The notes under the pieces were generated by a model. It searched no databases, was not told the DNA's origin, and saw only the letters and a program-made list of their open reading frames with translations. From the NCBI GenBank assembly GCA_026119935.1, contig JALRMH010000094.1, forward strand, positions 1-37,592: a DNA stretch of 37,592 nt, read 5' to 3'. The position numbers and the translations under genes were made by a program. Within the stretch, counting starts at the first letter, position 1. Every line of letters starts with the position of its first letter. Below are positions 10,234 to 20,087 of the stretch, one piece after another. This DNA comes from Endothia cerciana (lineage: Eukaryota > Ascomycota > Sordariomycetes > Diaporthales > Cryphonectriaceae).

Positions 10234-12706
10234 ATGTCGTCCCTCACAACCGCTCGCAAAAGATAGCTAGCGTTATTATGCAGATTTCATCGAACGCTTT
10301 ACGCAGCGATAAACTGCAACGCGGATTGCAAAACGATCAGAAACCCTTACAGCTGCACAGCATGCAGCCCTCTGCAAGCAGCTTAAGGACGTTTATTTTC
10401 TTATCCCTGAATATGCTGATAATATGAAGATTAATATTGCTAGCATGCTGCGAAAATAGAAAACGTAAGTAAATAAGCCGCTTCCCTCCTATTCTATCAG
10501 CAGTGTCGCTAACTAGCGTAGAGATACTATATATTTATTAAGCTTATAAGCTACTAGCGAGATATAATAAAGGAAGCAGACTAAGCAATAGTAATAGATT
10601 TCCTTTACTATCTGTATAAAATATATAAAATTAAGTTATAAAGTATATTATAGAAATATTTTCGCTAGTACAAGCAGCTATATACTAGTATTATTAGTTA
10701 TTATATAAATAAGAATAATAATAAAGAGATTCTCAAGGTATTCCTCTAGGCGTCTATATATTACTATAATTGCTGACTGTCCTTATAAGTAGTATAATGC
10801 TATCTTAATTATATATTTTAGCCTGATAGCACCTAATAGTAGTGAAAAGGATATTGCTAACTCAGGCGATTTGCTAGCCCTCTTGACTTTTAATATTGCG
10901 TACGATATAAGCATCTTCTCTAGAGCGAAGTATTGCATACAACTAACAGGGTGCTACCTTAGTCTTGCCTTTACAAGAGCGCGACCGGCTGAGTTTGTAG
11001 ACAGCAAGAGAAAGAGCAGTAAGGATAGGTGTCTAGAGGAGCTCTTCCTACAGAGAGCTATAAGGGCTTCTAGCGAAGATAAAGAAAAGGCTCCTGATGA
11101 GAATTCTAAGCTGCTTGAAGAGCTACTCGCACAAGAGTATATTATTTATAGACGTCTAAAAGCGCTCTATTATAAAGATATCCTATTAATAGTTATATAC
11201 TATCTAGACACTAGTAAGGATATTTTAGCGATGTCTATTAAATTTATATACTATAAAGGGGCAGATAATAAGCTAAAGCTGTAAGTTATTATTAGGTCTT
11301 TTTAGTAATTTTAGATCTGATAATCTACTCTTTAGAACTATCTTCTTCTTTACTCTTATTAGAAAGTTGATCTTTTATTTTATTAGCATTATTATCAGCC
11401 TAGCAGTGTATAATAATATATTCGCTGTATTGAATTTAATTAGTATTAGATAAGTCTTTCAGATTAAAAACTAAGGACTAGTTAAGTGTATTTTATTACG
11501 CTAAAAGGATGAATAGCTTAAGCAGCTTGTTTTCTGCTGATGCAACAACTCCTTTTTAAAGGATAAACCGGACGATTCTATCGCTTTAAAATATCAACCC
11601 CTTTAATATTACAAGCTAAGAGATAATATAGCGCAATAATCGCTAGATAGTAATTATAAAAAAGCGATTAAATCAAAAGCCTAGCATAGAAGAGCAGCAA
11701 ACTCAGCTAATAATATATTATTTCTATATTATAAAAAAGACTCTTATTCTAATAATATATAAGCTATACTTTTAATACTATCTATAACTAAATAATATAC
11801 TATAATCCAAAGTAAGCTATATTTAATAGTATATATATTAATAAGAAAGTCTAGTTCTACCTTTAAAACACATTCCTAGATAAGCTAACTAAAGATAGCC
11901 TAATCAGAATACTCTTATATATAAGCCTTATGCATAACCCTTATACGAGCAAGGATATAGTCCCTGATAAGGTTTAAGAGAATATGCTATCTGATCCGGA
12001 GATCATCAAGTTAAAGGCTGAGAGAGCACAACTCAAAGGCGGCTAATACTAGATCAAAGGGACAAAGAACAAGGAACGGATTCGAGAACTTACCAGGCTA
12101 ATCGCGACTAAGAAGGCGCAGCGCGATAAGACCATCCGGCGAGAATACCAGGCGCATCATTTCTATAACCGTCCGACCTGGGATATTAAGAGACAGGCAA
12201 ACAGGGGAGAGGAGGAAGTGTACGTCAAACCGACTTTCGACCTGCCTATACCTGAGCATGCTCAGCTCGCCAAGATCCTCTACAACCAGCCGGACGACCT
12301 GAGCCCCTCAGAGCTGCTCGAACACTGCATCTAGGCAGTCGAGAGTATAACCCGCCTATGTGGTAAAAGAGAGATTGCAAAGCCAAAACGCATCCTATAC
12401 AAGGCACCGGCTGATATTATGGTAAAAGAAGAGTCTCCCGGGCCAGACCCCTTCCCGCTAGTAATGCATAAGAAGCAATGCCCGCGCTGTATTGGAAACG
12501 AAAACCTGTCCTATGATAAAAGAATATTCACCTATAGTCGAATTTCAGTAATGTAGGACTATTTCGATGCGAAGCATGCTAAGCAGCTAAGCAGTGCACA
12601 GAGACTGACTTGCACTCATCTAAAGTGCAGAAATAAGGCATTCGAGAACTTGTGCTATTTCAAAAACCATGTAGATTCGGTTCACTGTGTTAGTCTGCGG
12701 GCCTAA
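10234..12706 (+). pseudogene. DUF3435 tyrosine recombinase (Starship captain/Crypton-like family) relic
   Basis: The best piece, 10871-11280, encodes DISIFSRAK, then LSLAFTRARPAEFVD (box I Arg), then LKALYYKDILL and KGADNK. A 55-bp intron (11281-11335, GTAAGT...TTTAG) leads in the correct phase to TIFFFTLIRKLIF. The second Arg box is near 11685-11700 (HRRAANSAN); the expected catalytic Tyr is at 11834-11836 (NSIYINKKV). From about 11980 the reading is nearly clean (IRELTRLIATKKAQRDK, YNRPTWDI, LYNQPDDLSPSELL) and ends with zinc fingers CPRC and CTHLKC...HVDSVH before TAA at 12704. The upstream frame starting near 10256 (YYADFIERF) fits the N-terminus, but the exact start is unclear. In-frame TAG/TAA replace Gln and Trp throughout. 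DUF3435 enzymes mobilise giant Starship elements and relatives; this copy is dead. Confidence 0.83.
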
Positions 12707-12849
12707 GTATATTATATTATAAGGTTTACTTCTTGTTCCAGCTAGAATGCTACAGATGAAATTGATTATTTTCTAACAAACGTAACAGCTCTGCATTTCG
12801 TCTTTGCATAGTATCGAAGATTCTAGAATATATAGACTGGAAGAAAAAA

Positions 12850-13230
12850 AAAAGGGCGATTCAAAGAAATCGTTCCAATGTTTGTAGAGATTTGAACCAG
12901 TAAAATCTAATCTCAAGTGCTGAACCATTTTGCCAATATTGAGGGTTGAGAGGCAGGCGCCACTCTCTGCATCCCAGATCTTGACAGTCTGGTCCGCTGA
13001 TCCTGAAGCTATACGCTACTGTCGGACGAGAAAGCGACAAAATTAACTAAATTGCTATAGTGTTCGAGCATCGAGATAAACTCCTCAATATTATCGAGAT
13101 TCATGTTGCCCTCTATAACTAGGAGATGAAGAAGTTCCAGCTGCAACAAAATAAGCGGTTGCGTACTCAGCAGAACATCTAGAGGGTGAAGCTATATCCA
13201 GAAGACCATGCCGCCCGAAACTAATTAAAA
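12850..13230 (-). pseudogene. NLR-type WD-repeat relic
   Basis: On the minus strand a frame through about 13110-13030 reads NIEEFISMLEHYSNLVNFVAFSSDSS, and after a one-base shift RIASGSADQTVKIWDAESG. This is a WD40 repeat of the type found at the C-terminus of fungal NACHT/NLR proteins (SDS...SGSxDxTVKIWD). A second frameshift follows the next strand (TNIGTISLN). The upstream frame to about 13230 is coding-like (LQLELLHLLVIEGN). No NACHT domain is in the window. Two frameshifts and premature ends make it a fragment. Confidence 0.6.
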
Positions 13231-13861
13231 GCAAGCAGCACATGTGAGTAGAATCATTCCTATATGCAGCTATTCCTCTGCAAAGACACTGAACCAGGTC
13301 TGGAACGTAGGTTATCTGCATCCCTGTGTTGTGCCTGTGTTTGTAACTAGTGTGCATTGCCTTCCAGCTGGTAGACTTGCCTCTAGTACGACGCAGATGC
13401 TGATCGGCACAGCCTGCAGGCCGCTGCTTATTGCTTCCTTGACTGAGAGGACAGCTTTGATCTCAGAGCCCGCCTCTCGTAGCTATAATAGGCTCCGATA
13501 GCTTTGTCAAAATCTGGACAACTTGATGAGCAAAGATACAGACAGCGAAGCCGCTACCTTCCTATGATCGCCCTAGGTATAACCAGGCCAATAACGCAGC
13601 CGGTAGAAATGTAGCGAAAGGCGAGGTACTGGGTATACCAAGGTCACTGCTTTGTAGAGATTGAATTCCTCCTAGTTATTGAAGACAGCCTTAGTAATAT
13701 TAGAGAATGCACCATCTCGAGGTGGTTATTAGTATCTTAGTACACGAAAGAGCTTGGTATAACCTGCAGGTTAAATGGGATTACCACAGCAACAGTCTCG
13801 AGCAGAGTTACTTCCGGCTCCGACAAAAGCTATCTAGCAATTGGGAAAAAAGACGAAAACA
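13231..13861. other. Intergenic, nothing recognised
   Basis: Moderate composition. Short open frames (for example 13244-13501) show no motif. No repeat or RNA gene was identified. Confidence 0.4.
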
Positions 13862-14039
13862 GAAGGCGGTAAGCTAAAAGCAAGTAGGCCAGGAAAAGAA
13901 AGGAAGGCGGTAAGCTAGAAGCATGTAAGCTAAAATTTTAAAAAGGAAGGCGGTAAGCTAGAAGCATGTAAGCTAAAATTTTGAAAAGGAAGGCGGTAAG
14001 CTAGAAACACGTAAGCTAGAAATATAAAAGGAAGGCGGT
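13862..14039. repeat. Minisatellite, about 43-bp unit
   Basis: GAAGGCGGTAAGCTA starts at 13862, 13903, 13946 and 13989, with a fifth partial copy at 14031, so the period is 41-43 bp. Each unit contains one or two GTAAGCTA words. The units differ by a few substitutions and indels. A telomere-like TTAGGGTTAG lies just beyond, at about 14064. Confidence 0.9.
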
Positions 14040-14506
14040 CTAAGAGCATAACAGAAGCGCCTGGGTTAGGGTTAGAATATCAACTATTTTAAATCAAAGG
14101 GGAATGAATAATGCTACTACAGGATAGTTTGAGGCTCTAGAAATTGAAGGACAAGCATCGACTATCTAATTATTCTGCGAATATAAAAGTATATGCGTTG
14201 TCTCTTTATAAACTGTTGATATTCTATTTCCCCCCCTCTACTTGACTTTGCGGGTGTAATAGGTATTCATGGTTTCTTTGACGGATATTGATAGTATTCC
14301 TTATATCGCTCGAGTACTTGTGTAGCTGTTTCACTCGGATTATCCTTGTCCGACGATCAGTTACCCCACCTTCAAGCACTATGCTTGCCCAAACCACCTT
14401 CCTGCCTCCGCATGATCGGAAATATTAGCTGTGATTCATCCACAGTAAACTGGGCTGAGGCTATCTAGGGAAAGGCTGCTGGCTGGAAGGGCTATGCACG
14501 GCCCAG

Positions 14507-14525
14507 GGCCAGTGACTCACTGGCC
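14507..14525. promoter_or_regulatory. Perfect 19-bp palindrome centred on TGACTCA
   Basis: GGCCAGTGACTCACTGGCC has 9-bp arms around a single C and includes TGACTCA, the consensus of Gcn4/AP-1-type bZIP factors. It could be a regulator site or a DNA hairpin. Function is inferred from the motif only. Confidence 0.45.
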
Positions 14526-14904
14526 TTCGCACAGTAAACCTTTTGTTATAGGTTGACAGCGGAGAAGGAAGATGAATCATAATATGCAGGAAGTCTGTTG
14601 GTTGCTAGCGCATGCAGGCCTGCGAGTTGGCCACGAAAGTGAACTTTCTTGGTTAAGAGGTCCGCACACTACCCTATCATCAAGCCCCCCTCCCCCTGGC
14701 TGATCGAGATCTAGGTCGAGCAGCTACAGGGTTTCTTGAACAGCACCTAACCACCCCTTTCTATCTGAGACCCCTGCTTGATGCTACTATGAGATCATCT
14801 CTTTAATGGTGGAGAATAATGCTAATTCGAGTCGAGGATGAAACTGAAAGTTTTCGTGGTACTAAATTGGTGATTCGATTTCTTCAGCGCCAGCATAAAC
14901 CCTG

Positions 14905-15000
14905 TGTTAAGACCCATCCAACATATAGCACAGAACGGGTCACACGGAACAATTGGAACGCGAACCTAGCGCTTATGTAACCCAGGATTAGGGTTACAGC
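14905..15000 (+). mobile_element. 5' fragment of telobox LTR family
   Basis: Begins TGTTAAGACCCATCCAACAT, close to the start of the solo LTRs at 17262 and 29975, and keeps the telomere-like GGATTAGGGTTAC about 85 bases in. The right part of the LTR is missing. Confidence 0.65.
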
Positions 15001-15506
15001 CACAGCCAAATCCAGAGGGATAGCTCAGGACATATGTCTGATTGGCAGCAGGGGCGATGTTCCTCAGCGTCTATCTTTGCCGGCGACCCCCTTTCCATCT
15101 CGGCAGTTGCTTGATTGGCTAAGATACGGGAGAATGTGCTGACATCCCCTCTGAGTTCAAAATCCGGCGGGCAAATGTATCATCTCGGAACCACGTTTTC
15201 ATGTTATGTTTTGCTTCTGCAGTATAGCTTGTTATAGGTCCGTAATCATTTCAGCTGCCGTAATAGGCATTACGTCCGTGGGTTGGCGCGGTTCTTGGAT
15301 GCAAGCTATGCTTTCTAATACCTTACACCTACGACACTAATGCAGCCATGCCAGGGAGCTACGCAGCTACTCGGGAGCAAGTATATATTCAACCTATTTA
15401 CTTCCTTTTTGTTCTTCTCTCTGCTCCCCTCAAACGTCATCATCCCTTATTCTTGAACTTGCATTCATCGCGGCGAAGCAGCCAGTGAACAATCAGGTCC
15501 GCATAT

Positions 15507-17850
15507 ATGTCGACGGATACACTCGCTTTCCCATACTCTATTGGTCCCTTGTGTCCAACACCGATGGGCACTATAGACAATACTAATGCCAACACCAATA
15601 CTAACGTCATCATTGCTACTAGCATGAAAAAAGCATCCAGCACTGATCAGAACCATGAACTGGCGCATGGCGGCTCGACAGACGCGGCCTTCAGCGGCGG
15701 AGGGCTGGATCTTACCACCATTACCATCACCAGATTAGAGTCAAAAAACTCGAGGCTTGTCGCTCTTCAGTGCGAGCTGCTCAGCGCCATCGCAAGCTAC
15801 CTGTCCACAGTCGACTTCAACTCCCTACGCACAACGTGCAGGCACCTCGAGAGCAAGATCTTTCCTTATGCAAGTTCCCCCTTCCCCTTCGCCTCTTCAA
15901 AGAGAGGATTATTGGCATTTGTCTATATGCATGGGTGTGTGAGCGGGGGGCGAGTTGCTTCTGCTTGCTAGAGCAGGAGAGTGGTGGGGATCCTCCTTCC
16001 TGCCCCTAAGGGTTACCACCTGCTGACATAACAATGACTGGGCAGTGGGTAAATTGTTTTTTCAAGAAGAAACAATTCAGTATGTTCACTCGCCTAAGCC
16101 TTCCCCTAATGCCCTAACTGATCGATTGTCTAACTAATGCCTCCCCTTCTTTTTTTTTGTAAAGTGATTTCCGAGTTTAGCCTGCAAGCATTATTAGCCA
16201 TCTCTCGACATAAAACCCTATCTGAACATCTCAAGCACCTTATCATTGGCCTGGATGAGTTCAAAGCTATCATACTAAAGGACGCAATCACCCAGGAGGA
16301 CAATCAGCAGTATCAGGCCGCCATCTGCTCTCAGGAGAGGCTCCTTGATACAGACGCAGCAGTTGAGATTCTGGCCGAGGCCCTGGCCAACTTTCCCAAC
16401 CTCGAGAAAATCGATATTTGCGACTTCAATTCGCCCATCTGCGACCCGGACCCTCAGAATATGATGGCCGAGTGGAGGAGCTACGGCTCATCCGAAGTTC
16501 GAAGGTGGCAGTCTAAGAGTTCCCGCGACTACAACTCGCTCCCCCACTTTGGGACGCTCGCGGAGAATGCCTTCGCCACCCGCGTCTTCAAGGTGGTGCT
16601 TAGGGCCGCTGGAGAGAGCAGCAGCTGTAGCGTCCAGAGCCTTGAGATCCTGCTCAGGAACAGCTGTAGCGCTCTTAGCGATACTGCATTTGCGCTCGCC
16701 CCTGAACTGACCGGTAGGCTATCTGATGTCCTCTATAGCCTGACCCGGCTGCATCTCCACCTGCGCCTTGATAAGGTAAGTATTTAGCAGCGCTTGGAAT
16801 CGGCTAAGCCGGACTATGCTAAGGCCTGCTAGGACCCCTCGACGACCAACCTCCGTCGCTTCCTAGCCTCGACGCCCAATATAACCTGGCTAAGACTTAA
16901 TTTCGTTTATAAATGCCGGCCTAGCGAGCTCCAAATAGCGTCTCGATTTCTGGAATGGCTAGCTCTTGAGCCAGATCAAGTTCCTGATAATAAGGATAGC
17001 CCAGGCTGGAGCGATGCTAACCCAGCGCCGGTCGCGATGCCGCTGCAGCAGCTACTCATTGATAACATCTAGTAGTTAGAGATCCTGACATCTATTAGCA
17101 GAAAGTTCAGCAACCTTGAGCAGCTCGACTTGGAATTCACCTCTATGTCTTCCACGAATACATTTTCCAACAACTTTACCAAGCTGCTATCCAGTGCGCC
17201 TAAGATCAGGCGTCTAGTTTGCAAGGCGTTGATATCAACTATAGTTGTGGAAATGAGGTATTGTTATAACCCATCCAACATGCAGGTCACAGGAACAGGC
17301 GCACGGAACAACTGTCCGAAAAACAGGAAACGGGTTCAACACCCTAGACACTAAAGAAAGCTTACATAAGCAAGGGTTAGGGTTATGGATCGGAAAGGAG
17401 CGGCCACCGATCCACTATGATATATATCAACAGGATCACCAGGGTGATCCAGATAATCTATACTGAAGAGCCGGATATATAAGAAAACGTTCATTACTAT
17501 TAGATAGATTATTATATATAGCTCTTTAGTCGTCAATCTAAGTATTCATTTGTTATATAACTGGATAGCCTTAAAGGCAGTGAACACTTGCACATTTATC
17601 AGGACTTGTATGTTTCTGTATTTAAGGACTTACACTTCGATATCGCTCTTGTTAGTATAAACCTAATCAGTACTTAGGAATCTTAGGATTACTGCAGTGC
17701 TTATTACAGGTATCCTTGAGGATGCTTTGTCGCGTCTAGCGAGTATCGCTGGAAGAATTTAATTAATTTGACGGGAATATTGCATTATTTAGCTAGTAAT
17801 TGAACCAAGGAATTCAAGTCGACTGCATGACTCTGATTTTTTTTTAACGA
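15507..17850 (+). pseudogene. F-box protein relic, split by a solo LTR
   Basis: Exon 1 (15507-15869) encodes a low-complexity leader and an F-box-like LQCELLSAIASYLSTVDFNSLRTTCRHLE. A GC-AG intron (GCAAGT donor, 15870-16045), a 34-base exon (16046-16079, VNCFFKKKQF) and an 86-bp intron (16080-16165) lead to exon 3, which begins with EFSLQALLAISRHKTLS, typical of fungal F-box proteins, and continues with Leu-rich segments. Exon 3 carries TAG at 16785, 16830, 17070 and 17073, each where CAG (Gln) would fit, plus a one-base frameshift near 17218. A solo LTR at 17262-17708 then interrupts it. Coding-like sequence resumes after the LTR (EVSLRMLCRV, RVSLEEFN) to about 17850, with more stops. Intact ancestors would recruit substrates to an SCF ubiquitin ligase. 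Confidence 0.78.
17262..17708 (+). mobile_element. Solo LTR (telobox family), perfect TSD
   Basis: A 447-bp LTR that starts TGTTATAACCCATCCAACAT and ends GTGCTTATTACA. It is flanked by the 5-bp target duplication GGTAT at 17257-17261 and 17709-17713. It contains GGGTTAGGGTTA near 17377, followed about 100 bp on by a TATATAAG box near 17475. Both internal sequence and partner LTR are absent, so it formed by LTR-LTR recombination. It sits inside the F-box relic. Confidence 0.92.
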
Positions 17851-17881
17851 GAAATTCTGAAGGTTAATATTAGAACATGTA

Positions 17882-17924
17882 CTGTCTGACCCCCCCTTGC
17901 CGGACACCCGTACCCGCCGGACAC
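17882..17924. repeat. Left terminal inverted repeat of pogo element
   Basis: 43 bp, identical in inverse to 20043-20085, including a run of seven C. It contains two direct CCGGACAC words. Confidence 0.95.
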
Positions 17925-18176
17925 CAAATTGAGGACAGCGCTATACAAATATCAACATCCTCACTTACACACATTTCCCTCAATATTGAAGCTATTCAGA
18001 TAGTTTTTTGATAGATAAATAGTCCTTTGAATGGGAAATCTATTGATATAATTATATTTGCAGTTAGACGCCTTATGATGCAATTCTGGTGATGCCGGAA
18101 GCTAATATCTGTTCCTTCCTGTCTTGATAACTGTGATCTTTTTTCTTCAACACTCTTCCACCTTAAGCCAGCCACA

Positions 18177-19933
18177 ATGCCTTCTCACGCCTGGAATGAG
18201 GAGAATATGGCTGATGCCCTCTTTGATATTATAGATAACCACTTGTCTTTGCGGAAATCAGCTAAAAAGCACGGAATTTCCCCTCAAACGCTCTCAGACC
18301 GGCTGCATGGAGGATCCTCAGTTCAAGAAGTAAAGCAACCTCAACAACGCCTTTCTACGACTGAGGAAGAGAAGATATCGAGATGGATTATCAAGCAGGA
18401 AAGCCTAGGATATGCTCCATCAGCTTCTGCTGTGCGTGGCATTGTTGCGGCCCTCCTTAAACAGAAGGGAGATCTGAATGCCCTCGGCCGCAAGTGGATA
18501 GAGGGCTTCAAGAAGAGAAATCCTGATATTCGCCATAAAATAGGCACTCGTCAGGAAGCCACCGGATACGATGCCTTCACCCCGAAAGCTATCAACTAGT
18601 ATTTCGATATTCGCGAGAAGGAATATAGGTGGATTGAGCTACAGCTTACAGTGAATATAGATAAGGGTGGCATTATGACTGGATATAGTAAATTTATAGG
18701 GAATCCTCATCTTTAAGCTCTTAAACTAATATTTTTGCTAGGCCTGAACTCGCTGGTCCTTGGCTCCTCTGAAAAAAAGAAGGCATTCCTCAAAAGTAAC
18801 CAGGACAGAAGCTGGGTTACTCTCATTGAGAGCTGTACAGCCACAGGCCAGCTTCTCGACCCAGGCATTATCTTCAAGGGCAAAGATCTTCAAAAACAGT
18901 GGTTTTCTGAAGATATGAAGCAGTCTGTGCTAACCTGGCGTGTGATTACGAGTCCAAATGGCTGGATAAGCAATGAAATCGCGGTAGCATAGCTTGAGGA
19001 TGTTTTTCTCCCTCAGATGAACAATCTCCGTGAGAATGATCTAGCTCGGGCTATTCTCCTTATCCTAGATGGCCATAATAGCCATACATCAGTAAGTTGA
19101 AGCCTTTTAAGCCTCAAGGAGGTATTTCTTGAGGATAAAGTGCTGATATAAAATAGCCGGAGTTTATGGCTTCTTGCTACTTGAATAACGTTTTCCTTTG
19201 CTTTCTCCCCGCACATACCTCCCACGGCCTCCAGCCACTGGATAACGGCATATTTGCTGTATTGAAAGCAGCCTATCGGAAAGAACTTCAAAAGTTGCAA
19301 GATCTCACAGACTCAGCCCCTGTTAACAAGATCAACTTTCTACGGTGTCTTATCACAGCTAGGGCAGCAATTACTCCTAAAGTAGTAAAAGGAGGATGGA
19401 GACATAGTGGCAACTATCCTATCAACCGGCAGAAAGCCCTATCTCATGAGGAAATCCAGGAGGACAAGCAAAAACGAGGAGCAGACGAGCTGGAGGAGGA
19501 TGAGAAGAATGAGCCCATTTCCTATGGATTTATCACTGCTATAGGCCGAGACCGAAGCTACAACGAACGCAGCAAGCTAAGAAGGGTTGAAAATCACCTT
19601 GAAGACCTTCAGGCTAAGGTTATCTTGCTCCGACAGCAAAATGCCGCCCTCAAGGCCCAGAACGAGGCCATTTCGAAGACCCGGAAGCGTAAGAAGATAC
19701 CCAACCCTAACAAACGCTTTATAACCATTTCAGAGGCCCTTGCGGCTGGAGAAGAGGTCAACACAGCCCAGGAAGAGGAAGATTTGCCTGCTGAGGATAT
19801 TGTGGAGGTTCAAGACGAGGTTGACGAGGAGGACTCGGAGGACGATAATGCAGACATTCCACGTGAGGATTCACCACCAGTTCGTACATCTTCTGGGCGG
19901 GCTAGCCGTATGCCAACTAGATATTTGGAATGA
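18177..19933 (+). pseudogene. pogo/Fot1 DDE transposase, inactivated
   Basis: Exon 1 (18177-19091) begins with a Psq-type helix-turn-helix (LSLRKSAKKHGISPQTLSDR), then a CENP-B-type DNA-binding segment (EKISRWIIKQESLGY...GRKWIEGFKKRNPDI). The DDE_1 catalytic region has Asp in NIDKGG, Asp in LILDGHNSH and, after a 65-bp intron (19092-19156, GTAAGT...ATAG), Asp in HGLQPLDNGIF. The C-terminus is a coiled coil (LEDLQAKVILLRQQNAALK) and an acidic tail. TAG at 18597 and 18990 replace expected Trp codons, and TAA near 18714 closes another point or marks a damaged intron. The first catalytic motif has Lys where Glu or Gly is usual. The transposase is therefore dead although its TIRs are perfect, so it could still be moved in trans. 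Confidence 0.87.
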
Positions 19934-20042
19934 AGAAATTTAAGCCAATTTGATGGTATATGTATTATTATTATACGATTTGAATTGAATTATTTCTATG
20001 TGTTTAAAAATATGGCAATTGTGTGGGGCATTTCGCATTTTA

Positions 20043-20085
20043 GTGTCCGGCGGGTACGGGTGTCCGGCAAGGGGGGGTCAGACAG
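20043..20085. repeat. Right terminal inverted repeat of pogo element
   Basis: Exact reverse complement of 17882-17924. An open frame of the flanking LINE reads into it, which falsely extends the RNase H frame to 19996. Confidence 0.95.
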
Positions 20086-20087
20086 TA

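Larger units (their letters stand above)
14040..15506. other. Intergenic region upstream of F-box relic
   Basis: No gene recognised. It contains a telobox-like TTAGGGTTAG near 14064, a perfect 19-bp palindrome at 14507-14525 and a 5' LTR fragment at 14905-15000. Pyrimidine-rich sequence just before the F-box start could be its old promoter. Confidence 0.45.
17882..20085 (+). mobile_element. pogo/Fot1-type DNA transposon
   Basis: A 2204-bp element bounded by perfect 43-bp terminal inverted repeats and by TA at 17880-17881 and 20086-20087, the duplication expected for Tc1/mariner-pogo elements. The termini start CTGTCTGACC and each contains CCGGACAC twice. It encodes a two-exon transposase, annotated separately. 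The left flank is F-box relic; the right flank is the 3' coding end of a LINE. Confidence 0.93.

Noticed and set aside
12880..12960. tRNA-like stretch on the minus strand (GGTTCAAATCTC with a preceding TGG...AG pattern)
   Set aside because: No acceptor or T-stem pairing could be built, and the same bases fit a WD-repeat reading frame.
13091..13357. 88-codon minus-strand frame as an independent gene
   Set aside because: It overlaps the WD-repeat relic in another frame and has no recognisable motif.
19996..20087. Extension of the LINE RNase H frame to 19996
   Set aside because: The last ~30 codons are read through the pogo inverted repeat, so the LINE coding sequence really ends at 20087.
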